Made by a program: the position numbers and the translations under genes
Notes under the pieces: generated by a model
What the model was told of the DNA's origin: nothing
Database searches by the model: none
The model's input: only the letters and a program-made list of their open reading frames with translations
Part shown: positions 7,717 to 15,743 of the stretch, piece after piece
How positions within the stretch are numbered: position 1 is the first letter of the stretch
How the letters are laid out: every line of letters begins with the position of its first letter
Source of the DNA: Pinguiococcus pyrenoidosus
Lineage: Eukaryota > Sar > Pinguiophyceae > Pinguiochrysidales > Pinguiochrysidaceae
Assembly: GCA_019677205.1 (NCBI GenBank)
Contig: JAAMXY010000692.1
Span: forward strand, 1-18,203
DNA: 18,203 nucleotides
Direction: 5' to 3'

Positions 7717-8883
7717 TTAGAGCAGGGACAGGTACTTGTCGAGCGCAGCCTTGGCTTCGTCGTAGGCGGCGAGGGCGGCCTCCTGGTTCTTCTGCTTGCT
7801 CAAGAGCGCCATCTTCTCGAACTTGACATAGAAGTCCTTGGCGGCGGCCTTGACTTCCTTGGTGCCCTTGTAGTCCGCGAGGGCGTTCATGTTCAAGCGC
7901 AGCTCGTACATCTGGCGCTGGCTCTCCGAGTAGACCTCAAGCCAGGTCTTCTTCTGGATGTATCCCAGGTAGTTGGGGAAGCGCTTGGCAGACTCCTTGA
8001 GCGCGCCGATCTTCCTCTTCACCTCCTCCTCGCCAGACGCGGAGTACACGGCGTCGGAGCCATCACCGAAGGCGGAGTAGGGCGAGTATCTGTTGGCGTC
8101 CGGGTTGTAGGGGGAGCTCAGGGGGTTCTCGCCGAAGATGCTCAGCTTGGCGCCCTGGCCGGAGGCCGCCGAAGCGATAGAGGGGAGGCCGCTCACGAGG
8201 CTCAGGGCGACGGCAGCAGATGCCAGGCCCGATCCGATCTGCAGCGACAGCAATCAAAGGACAGGGCAGCAGCGAACTTGTTAGCATCAACTTTTTCCGG
8301 CATCAAGATCTAGAAAGCGAAGGGACGGTGGAGCAAAGCGGACTGCCGATCCAAATCCGCAGGGGGGAGTCACTGCAAACACCTCTCAAGGCCTTTCCCA
8401 CGGCTGGCTGGCTTCACCCTTCCTTCTCGCAAGCGCAAGTCGCCGCGCTGCATTGCCTCTGCTGTCCAGTCCTTGTGCTACTTGCAACTGGTTCAGGTGG
8501 GAAGTACTCGCTTTCACTCTGAGCGGTGTGCTCCGCGGCCATTTCCCCTTCTCGTTCTCTGCGCAGCGGCTTCCACTTCCTGTCCTGGTCCAGTCACCGC
8601 TGCTCGGCTTCGCAAGTCGGCCACTTCGGAATTCCTGCCCAGAATCCGTCTTGCTGAGGCCGCTCTCCTCCGCACGCACTGACGTGGCGCAGAAGGAGGT
8701 GTGGCCTTGCCGATGGGAGCGTTTCGCGGCACGGCGCAGGGGCTTTTTGCGGATGACAGAGCTTCTTGAAGATCGCACCTTCTTCTGCAGGTTCTCCTGC
8801 GCCTTCATCTGGATCGCGAGGCGGGGCTGGCGGAACGCCGCCGCAGAGGCCACGAGGCAAGCGAGAACGAAGCTGCGGAACAT
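7717..8883 (-). CDS. psbQ: Photosystem II extrinsic protein PsbQ (PsbQ/PsbQ' family), 2 exons, 208 aa
   Basis: Exon 1 is 8779-8883 and exon 2 is 7717-8238. They join in phase 0 across a 540-base intron (donor GTGCGA, acceptor CTGCAG). Exon 1 encodes a signal peptide ending 'ASAAAF' and a basic transit segment, the bipartite presequence of a red-derived complex plastid. Exon 2 opens with a third signal, a hydrophobic stretch ending 'SIASA', suited to thylakoid-lumen export. The mature part is helical: 'KTWLEVYSESQRQMYELR', then 'AAKDFYVKFEKMALLSKQK', and a last helix 'AALAAYDEAKAALDKYLSLL'. This is the four-helix bundle that steadies the oxygen-evolving complex on the lumen face of photosystem II. 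There is no twin-Arg, so a Sec-type route is likelier. A further small exon inside the long intron cannot be excluded. Confidence 0.8.
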
Positions 8884-9563
8884 GATGCGAAGTGGGGGCA
8901 GTCGGAGAGCGCTTTACACACGAAAGAGACGCGACGGCGACGACGTCGGAGGAGAGAGGTTACAGGCAAACATCAGCCTTGATGTTTCACATGATTTTGG
9001 ATTCGGCCATGAAATTCATATTGAGATACTATTATATATAGTTTATGTATGTTTAGGATGGTGCTTCTCAACGGCTTCGCGATCTTGTTAATTCAACTGG
9101 GACAGATGGAAATGACGAAGGCAGAGCGCCGTTGTACAGCCGCTGAACCATGCCTTGGCGAAACTGTCAACATCAGGTACTAGCACGAGATACTGATAAA
9201 ACTAATATTATTTATCTTTCATTATGCATGGTTTGCCAAAGCTCTCACAACCCGAGCCGCTGTAATTGAATTAATGAATTAAACTGCTCCCCGGACTAGT
9301 CAAGAAGTCCCGGACCCCCTCCATGATGCTGGATGGAAAGGACGCCAAAGCCTCTGCAACGGCAGCTTGCCACGCTTCATTGGCCTCGCAAGAGCCCCTC
9401 CGCGCCACCGCATGGACTCGTCTGCTGCTGCGTAGCCTCAGCTGCTCTGCCTGACGAAGACAGCGGTGCTGGGGTCAGCTTTGCGCCCAGCGATGCGTGT
9501 TCCGCCCGGTGCAGTCTAGACTCCGCCAGCGCGCAGGAGCTCGGGGAAGAGGCCGCGGCAGAG
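8884..9563. promoter_or_regulatory. Divergent promoter region between PsbQ and the PP2C-CNB-kinase gene, AT-rich core
   Basis: The two genes diverge from this 680-base stretch. Its middle (about 8985-9290) is clearly AT-rich against GC-rich flanks. It holds a TATA-like TATATATA at 9033-9040, about 150 bases upstream of the PsbQ ATG, and a second AT block around 9195-9225. An upstream in-frame ATG at 9333 extends the right-hand frame by 77 residues without family similarity, so that part is probably leader. No other gene is seen. Confidence 0.4.
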
Positions 9564-12500
9564 ATGGGCTGCCACAGCTCCGTCATGAAGATCCAGCACC
9601 TCGAAAACCAGGAGGGCAGCACAGTGAGCGGGCAGCTGGAGCCAGGAGAAGCGGCAGAACCGGGCGCAGGCCCCCTCGCGGCCAAGACCATCATGGTCCG
9701 CGACGCCGGCACGGAGCTCCTCGCGGACTACGCGTATTTGTCGCAGCGCGGCTACTACCCCAACGAGCTTCGTAAACCCAACCAGGACGCACTGGCCATC
9801 GAGTCGCCCTTCATGGAGGACGAGAACCTCCACTTCTTCGGCGTGTTCGACGGCCACGGGCTCCACGGCGACGCCTGCTCCCGCTTCGTCAAGACGCGCC
9901 TGCCGGAGATCCTCGAGGGCCGCCTGCGGCGGGAGCGCACCGCCGTGCTGGCGATGAGTCCGGAGCACTTCGAGAAGGTGCTGAGCACCGCGTTCGCAGA
10001 GACCAACACGGCGCTGCACCGCTCGGCCGTGGACGACATGCTGAGCGGCACGACGGCCATCGTGGTGATCATCCGGGGCATCAGCCTCACCGTGTGCAAC
10101 GTGGGCGACAGCCGCGCCATCATCGGCTCGTACCAGACGCAGGAGCACTTCGTCAAGGCCTTCCCCCTGAGCGTGGACCACACGCCGTTCCGCGCCGACG
10201 AGGCCAGGCGCGTGAAGGAGGCCGGCGCCGTGATCCGCACGCTGGGCCAGGTGGAGGGCGTGGAGCCGATCCACGAGAAGTGGGAGACGCTGGCGTCGCA
10301 CGAGCAGGACTACGCCGGAGAAGACCCCCCGCGCGTGTGGGATGCGAAGCTGGAGGCGCCGGGCTGTGCCTTCACCCGCAGCTTCGGAGACAAGGTGGCC
10401 GAGGCGCTGGGCGTGATGGCCGAGCCGGAGATGAGCACGCGGAGCATCCAGTGCAGCGACCGCTACATCGTGCTGGCGTCCGACGGCGTCTTCGAGTTCA
10501 TGACGTCGCAGAGCGTCATGGACATGGTCGTGAAGATGCGAGATCCGCTCAAGGCCTGCCACGGCGTGGTCAACGAGGCCTACCATCTCTGGCTGCAGTT
10601 CGAGATCCGCACGGACGACATCACCATCATCTGCATCCACCTGCGAGACCTGGACACCAGCATCTCCGAGCGGAGTATCAGCAAGCGCGTCCAGGCCGAC
10701 ATGGATCTGTCCAAGCACCAGCGCCCCGTGCGGCGGCGCTTCCTGTCGCAGACCATTCCGTACGTCCGCGAGAAGTCCTTGCAGGACGGCCTCGAGGAAG
10801 AGCACAAGGGAAGCCCGGCCGAGACGCGCGAGGAGAAGCAGAGACTCCGTAGTATTACGTCGTCTAACTTTCTGTTCTCCCGGCTCAATGAGGAGCAGTG
10901 GACGAGCCTCGTGAACGCCTTCCGCAAGCGGACCGTCAAGGCTGGGCAGCTTATCATCCAGCAAGGCGACGAGGGTGGAACTTTCTATGTGGTGGAGAGC
11001 GGTCGCTACGTCGCACTGGTCGCGCCGCCGGGCGAGAAGCCCACGTCGGAGAAGGCGCAGATGGTGTTCGAGTACCGCCGCGCCGGGGAAGCCTTCGGAG
11101 AGCTGTCCCTGATGTACGGGAAACCCAGGTCGGCCTCGGTGCGTGCGGTGGAGGATGGGACGCTATGGACGCTGAGCCGCACAGCCTTCCAGCGGATCCT
11201 CATGGCCCACGTGCCGCGGCGCCGACTCATCCAGACCTTGCGACAAGTCAAGCTGTTCCGACCGCTGCTTTACGTGCAGCTGCAGCGCTTGTGCGACCTG
11301 CTGTACGAAGAACGCTACACCGACGGCCAACACATCGTGCGTCAGGGCCACAGGGGCAACCACTTCTACATCGTGGAGGAAGGGGAAGTGAGCTGCCGCG
11401 TGCAAGAGAACGGAAGCGAGACGGAGGTGTACCGCGTGAAGAAGCATGGCTACTTTGGGGAGCGGGCGCTCATGAACGACGAACCTCGCGTCGCATCCTG
11501 CGTCGCTTGCGGCAGCGTCAAAGTGCTCGTAGTATCGCGCCGGGCATTCATGGAGATCATCGGCGACTTGCGCCAGGTTCTCGAGCAGCGCCTGGCGGAA
11601 GAGACGGCAAAGAGTGAGATGGGCGATGATGCAAAGCTAGACCCGACGAAGCCGCCTGCGCAGGAGAACGGTAGGTTTGCGTCCCAGATGATCCGCAACG
11701 ATACCGTGGTGTTCGCCAAGAGAGCGCAAAACGACGCAGCCACTACGACGCTGCGGTCGCGCGAGGCGCTGAGGGACTTCGAGGGCATCTGGGCGGGCCA
11801 AAACATTGCCCTCGCTGTGGCCATCCGTACAGACCTCAAGAAGCGAGTCACCCTCAAGGTCTGCGCGAAGCACGACTTGCGAGCCGTACGAAGGCTGGTG
11901 AAGGAGCATGCCATCCTCAAGAGCTTCACGCTGTCTAGTCCGCGGATCCCACGCCAAGATGCGCACTTTGCGGATGCGCACTGTGCGTATCTGCTGTACC
12001 GCGATGTCGCCGTGTGCACCTTTCGGCAGTTCTTGCAGATCGGCCCCCTGGACGCCGAGCAGATCGTGCTGTACGCCGTGACGCTGATTCTCATCGTCGA
12101 CTTCCTCCACAAGGAAGGCGTCATCCTGCGCAACCTGACCTGCGACGACGTCGTCTTGCTGGAGAACGGGTATCCGCAGATCCACAACTTTGGCGACGCG
12201 AAGCGGATGGACGGCAGCAAATGCTTCACCATGTGCGGCAATCCGTCCTACTGGGCGCCAGAGGTTATCTCCAGGGAGGGCTACGACCACGCGTGGGACC
12301 TATGGAGTCTCGGTGTTTTCATGTACGAGATGGTGATGCGCACCACGCCGTTCGAGGAGCGACGCGACGATGGGGCGCTGTATGAGGAGAAGACCTTTGC
12401 GAACATCCTTCGCCACGAAGAAGGGGACCTCGCATGGGACATGTCCGCCCCGCCGGAAATGAGAGACGTGGTCGAGCACCTGCTCCATCCGATCGCTGGG

Positions 12501-12722
12501 AAACGCATCGGCGCAAACGGCGCCACGGAGATTCGAAGGCACGAGATGTTCAGGAACATCAGCTGGCAAGCTTACCAGACAGAGGCGGTGGACGTGCACG
12601 ACTTCTCCGTCGAGCGAGTGCTGCGGGAGATGAATCACTTGCCGAAGTCGAGATTCGAAGATGTCGCGGCGAACACGGATACGCCGGCAGAGGGAGTTGA
12701 GGAGCTGCTGCTAGGGTTTTGA
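9564..12722 (+). CDS. PP2C phosphatase - cNMP-binding x2 - protein-kinase fusion (plant PP2C-PKG type), intronless, 1052 aa
   Basis: One uninterrupted frame encodes three modules. PP2C (about 60-360) keeps its metal and catalytic motifs: NQD (73-75), DGHG (96-99), SGTTA (161-165), GDSRA (181-185), FTRSFGD (270-276), SDGVFE (306-311) and TDDIT (350-354). Two cyclic-nucleotide-binding domains follow, with phosphate-cassette motifs FGELSLMYGKPRSAS (511-525) and FGERALMNDEPRVAS (631-645). Both keep the Glu and Arg that bind the nucleotide. The kinase fold (about 738-1000) keeps Lys765, Glu781, a CGNPSYWAPE activation segment and DLWSLGV. However, HRD is LRN (Asn857), DFG is NFG (Asn875) and the Gly loop is absent, so it looks like a pseudokinase. 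The same module order is known in land plants (Arabidopsis At2g20050 type). I start at the ATG at 9564 because MGCHSS is an N-myristoylation/palmitoylation site; the ATG at 9333 is possible. Lack of introns is unusual among these neighbours. Confidence 0.93.
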   Translation: MGCHSSVMKIQHLENQEGSTVSGQLEPGEAAEPGAGPLAAKTIMVRDAGTELLADYAYLSQRGYYPNELRKPNQDALAIESPFMEDENLHFFGVFDGHGLHGDACSRFVKTRLPEILEGRLRRERTAVLAMSPEHFEKVLSTAFAETNTALHRSAVDDMLSGTTAIVVIIRGISLTVCNVGDSRAIIGSYQTQEHFVKAFPLSVDHTPFRADEARRVKEAGAVIRTLGQVEGVEPIHEKWETLASHEQDYAGEDPPRVWDAKLEAPGCAFTRSFGDKVAEALGVMAEPEMSTRSIQCSDRYIVLASDGVFEFMTSQSVMDMVVKMRDPLKACHGVVNEAYHLWLQFEIRTDDITIICIHLRDLDTSISERSISKRVQADMDLSKHQRPVRRRFLSQTIPYVREKSLQDGLEEEHKGSPAETREEKQRLRSITSSNFLFSRLNEEQWTSLVNAFRKRTVKAGQLIIQQGDEGGTFYVVESGRYVALVAPPGEKPTSEKAQMVFEYRRAGEAFGELSLMYGKPRSASVRAVEDGTLWTLSRTAFQRILMAHVPRRRLIQTLRQVKLFRPLLYVQLQRLCDLLYEERYTDGQHIVRQGHRGNHFYIVEEGEVSCRVQENGSETEVYRVKKHGYFGERALMNDEPRVASCVACGSVKVLVVSRRAFMEIIGDLRQVLEQRLAEETAKSEMGDDAKLDPTKPPAQENGRFASQMIRNDTVVFAKRAQNDAATTTLRSREALRDFEGIWAGQNIALAVAIRTDLKKRVTLKVCAKHDLRAVRRLVKEHAILKSFTLSSPRIPRQDAHFADAHCAYLLYRDVAVCTFRQFLQIGPLDAEQIVLYAVTLILIVDFLHKEGVILRNLTCDDVVLLENGYPQIHNFGDAKRMDGSKCFTMCGNPSYWAPEVISREGYDHAWDLWSLGVFMYEMVMRTTPFEERRDDGALYEEKTFANILRHEEGDLAWDMSAPPEMRDVVEHLLHPIAGKRIGANGATEIRRHEMFRNISWQAYQTEAVDVHDFSVERVLREMNHLPKSRFEDVAANTDTPAEGVEELLLGF

Positions 12723-12823
12723 CACCGTAAGGATGAGCTTTTCCCGGATTCTCTAATCCAAGCAAAGACGAAAACTCTCGTTGCCTTCGCCCTCCTCAGA
12801 ATACATAGGAGTGTGAGACAAGT

Positions 12824-12930
12824 GGATAGATGGAGAGATAGATAGATGGATAGATCGATAGATGGAGAGATGGATAGATGGAGAGATAGATAGATAGAGA
12901 GATAGCTAGCTAGAGGGAGAGAGAGAGACG
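12824..12930 (+). repeat. GATA/GATGGAGA microsatellite in convergent 3' region
   Basis: About 107 bases of mixed GATA, GATG and GAGA units, starting 101 bases after the phosphatase-kinase stop. It lies between that gene and the convergent ABC gene, so it may be part of either 3' untranslated region. Confidence 0.85.
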
Positions 12931-13010
12931 GAGTAGGACCACACTGACACTGCCCATGAAGGGAGGAGTAGACGCGAATGGAAGGCAAGATGAAAGGCTG
13001 CATCGCGGAG

Positions 13011-13066
13011 GAAGATGGAGATGAAGATGGAGATGGAGATGAAGATGGAGATGGAGATGGAGATGA
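13011..13066 (+). repeat. (GATGGA/GATGAA)n hexamer repeat
   Basis: Imperfect six-base units, GATGGA with GATGAA variants. The run is open in one plus-strand frame (poly Asp-Gly/Glu), giving an 83-residue frame (12978-13229) that I do not regard as a gene: it has no similarity outside the repeat and it also crosses the next tandem duplication. Confidence 0.85.
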
Positions 13067-13157
13067 TTACGGAAATGAAAATGCCTGTTTCATGTCCGGA
13101 TCTTCTGAGAGAAGGGCTTGTAGCTCGGCGTCCATGGGAAGCAACTGGGGATCAACC

Positions 13158-13227
13158 AGCAACTGCTGTATGCTGAGCGATGCAGCACGCTGCATGCTGA
13201 GCGATGCAGCACGCTGCATGAGTTGCT
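13158..13227. repeat. 24-bp tandem duplication of a palindrome, flanked by inverted arms
   Basis: Two exact 24-base copies (13171-13194 and 13195-13218) each contain ATGCAGC-AC-GCTGCAT, a 7-base inverted repeat around 2 bases. The pair is enclosed by AGCAACT (13158-13164) and AGTTGCT (13221-13227), which are perfect complements. The whole 70 bases can fold as one long imperfect hairpin. It lies 33 bases past the stop of the ABC gene, probably in that gene's 3' untranslated region. Confidence 0.75.
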
Positions 13228-13260
13228 GAAACTCCGTGATTCTTCACGCTCGCAGTTTCC

Positions 13261-14483
13261 TCAGTATCCCTGGGACATGCGGCCTGGTGCGAAGCCACCG
13301 GCGGAGTACTGCTGGTCGGACTTGCGCTGAATGGTGGAGGCGGCCTCTCCGGCCTCACCTTCCGTCATGTGCAGCCCCTGCTTCTTCCGCTCGGCCAGCT
13401 CATCTCGCAGCCACTTGCACGCGATGCGAAGCATCGGGCTTGGCTCGCCAGCGGCGCGGAGCTCCCGGTAGATGTCCAATTCCCCGATGGGCCCCTGCCA
13501 CCCGGTGGTGCCCTCGGACGTGAGGTAGTGCAGGTGCGTCGGCCAGTCGTCCAAGCCGTCGAAGATGTGCGTGGCGTAGATCACGCAGCAGCCACGCGTC
13601 TCACACTCCTGCCTGAGCCAGAGCAGGAGGTCTTGGCGCACCACCACGTCCAGCGAGACGGTCACCTCGTCCATGAGCAGCACCTCGAAGGGCCGCACCA
13701 GCCCCAGCATGATCTGCACCCTCCGCCGCTGCCCGTCGCTGAGCGCGTGCATGCGCCAGTTCGGATTGATCCCCAGGAGCTGATACAGCTCGTCACGGCG
13801 CTCCGGGTGGCTGTCCTGCATCTTCTTCATCATGTCCACCACGGCGATGTCGGCCTGCATGGGCACCCCGTAGCCCGCAAACGCCACCGTGCGCATGCCC
13901 CACTGGGTGTCCAAGTAGCTTCGCAGGAAGTTCAGGCGCGTGTCATGGAACGCTTGGCGGCCTAGAGTGGTTTCCCCATGAGAAAGGAGCCTTGCTGAAG
14001 TGCCATTCCGAGGCGTCCGCATGTTCACGTGGCTTCGGAGCGGCAGCTTCGAGCGCCGAGCAAGTACGCACCGCAGATGAGCGCCGCATCGTCCGGATGG
14101 AACATATGTCTCCCCCCCAGCACGCGAAGCAGCGTCGACTTCCCAGCACCTGTTTTTTTTGGGTGTGGAGGAGAGAGAGCGCAACAGCGCATCAGCGGCT
14201 GTGGAAGGGCTGTTTCCGGGGCGTTGCAAGGCCGCAGCGTACCGTTGGCCCCGATGAGAAGCATTCTTTGGCCCTTCTCCAGTCGCAGATTGATTCCCCG
14301 GAGCACGTGATGGTTCTCGTAGCTGAACCACAGGTCTTTGACCTGCAGTGGCGCGTGCACGACGTCAGAGGACGTGCGAGAACTTGCTGCCCTGCACATA
14401 CGTACCCGCACGACGGGCATCTCCTCCTCCTCGGTCCGCATGTCTCCCGCGCCAGGGGCAGCGCTTGTGGGAGCAGACGTCAT
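13261..14483 (-). CDS. Soluble ABC ATPase, CAF16 / plant ABCI20-21 type, 3 exons, 339 aa
   Basis: Exons 14243-14483, 14072-14149 and 13261-13961 join in frame (introns of 93 and 110 bases, both phase 1). The protein is one ATP-binding domain with no membrane segments. Walker A GANGAGKST (78-86) is split by intron 1. 'GRHMFHPDDAALICGRQAFHDT' follows in the family's fixed spacing (given here as positions 93-114). The signature is SDGQRRRVQ (181-189), Walker B is VLLMDE (200-205), and the H-loop is in YATHIFDGL (235-243). The SDGQ form and the WRMH segment just before it are typical of yeast CAF16, a CCR4-NOT-associated protein, and of the cytosolic plant ABCI19-21 group. The second acceptor (CTAG at 13962) was chosen over an in-frame CAG upstream because it gives exactly the family spacing. 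The C-terminal tail after about 290 is charged and poorly conserved. Confidence 0.9.
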
Positions 14484-15304
14484 GAGAGCTGCTTTGCGGT
14501 GGTATCAGTCGAAGGGTGAGCGGAGCGGCGCTCTTCTCTGCGGAGGGGACCGAGAGGGGAGAACAGACACCTGGAAGACGCAATCCACTGCGTTGGCCAG
14601 CCAGCTAGAGAACCTGTCAGCTGACTTCTGCCTTGCATTCCAGCATCTGTCCCCCTTTCCCCCTCAGCTGATCCCGCAGACGTCCGTATCTGTCCACTCT
14701 CTGTCGCGGGTGGCGGCGAGGCGGCGCCCAATCGGAAGGACGTGCTTCAACGCCAGCGGCGCGGTATCCCAGCTAAAGACGGTGGCGAAACGCAACCTCG
14801 CTTCAAGTGACGTATGCCCCACGAGCAATTGGAGGTTCAATGGCCCGCAATCATTGGGCGTCTTCATTGAAGTTTGGCGCCGGGTCGCAACGATTGGGCC
14901 AAGGTCACCTGCTTCTACAGCACTTCACGGCGGATACGCCGCTATATCGTCACACCGCAACGCTTCTCGCCCTTGTCATCCCTATCACACTGCTAAATTA
15001 GAGACTGAAATTCTCCGCGAAAACCAACACCGATTCCTCGATATCTTCTGCGTGTGGTTGTTCAAGCGCCGTGTCTTCTCCCCCGTCTGCGGCCTCCGTC
15101 CACAGCGCGCAGTGCCTCTCCTCAGCCACCTGTACCAAAGTAAGTGCCTGTGCGTCCTAGGGGCCACTCGAGAAGGCGCCTCGGGCGCGGAAAACGCGCA
15201 AGCGAGGCTGCTTTCCGTGGAATTCTGTTTTGCTGCGCCCGGGTTTCGGTTCCAAAGAGCGCAAATCTTGACGCTCATCGCGTTCTGTGCGCCGTTGATT
15301 CAGG
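14484..15304. other. Divergent intergenic region between the ABC ATPase and plastid-protein genes
   Basis: These 821 bases separate two genes that diverge, so both promoters should be here. A long plus-strand frame crosses it (and continues into both genes on the wrong frame or strand). It has no recognisable domain, starts inside the antisense of ABC exon 1, and is rejected as a gene. I see no RNA gene or repeat of note. Confidence 0.5.
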
Positions 15305-15743
15305 ATGAACTTCCTCCGCTTCCTCGTCGTCTTCGCGCTCTTCGCCGCTGCGACCGCCTTCGTGCCGTCCTCGGCTCGCCTCGTGCGCTCCGCGCCGCTG
15401 CAGATGGGCTACGTCCCGGATGGCCTCACGCCCGCCGAGTACGAGAGGCTGAAGAAGAAGGAGGCCGCCGACTCCGCCGCCAACAAGAAGAAGTTCCTGA
15501 ACAAGCCCTTCGAGCGCCTCGACGAGTGGCTCATCGCCCGCGAGAAGAAGTTCCCCAACAAGGTAAAAAAACGGCTCGAGTCCCTTCAATGGGTGGCCCA
15601 CGAGGCGACAGCCAGCTGAGCAGCTTCTTTCGTACCTCGCGACACAGCCCGGCGCCGGCCACCGCTTCGTCAAGCTGAAGTACGACATGGAGAAGGAGGA
15701 GAACTTCACCCGCAACAAGCCGCGCGCCGCCGACGGCCTGTAA
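15305..15743 (+). CDS. Small plastid-targeted protein of unknown function, 2 exons, 117 aa
   Basis: Exon 1 is 15305-15562 and exon 2 is 15648-15743, joined in phase 0 across an 85-base intron (donor GTAAAA, acceptor CACAG). The first 19 residues are a signal peptide ending 'AAATAF', followed by VPSSARLVRS. This is the Phe-led transit segment of red-derived complex plastids, and cleavage would leave about 85 residues. The mature part starts near 'MGYVPDGLTPAEYERLKKKE' and is rich in Lys and Glu. It has no membrane helix and no second lumen signal, so it should stay in the stroma or on the stromal face of thylakoids. It ends 'GHRFVKLKYDMEKEENF' plus a basic tail. I do not recognise the family. 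Without the intron the frame would stop at 15619 with an unrelated tail, while the spliced tail is compositionally like exon 1. Confidence 0.82.

Noticed and set aside
9516-10964. 482-residue minus-strand open frame
   Set aside because: It lies antisense to the PP2C and first nucleotide-binding region. It is open only because of the high GC of third codon positions and has no domain of its own.
12978-13229. 83-residue acidic plus-strand frame
   Set aside because: It is made almost wholly of the GATGGA repeat and the 24-base duplication, with no similarity beyond them.
15563-15622. Unspliced 104-residue version of the small plastid protein
   Set aside because: The tail after the donor is unlike the rest, while a good GT-AG pair restores a phase-0 continuation of matching composition.
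14338-15678. 446-residue plus-strand open frame
   Set aside because: It begins in the antisense of ABC exon 1, crosses the intergenic region and ends in the wrong frame of the plastid-protein gene. No recognisable domain.
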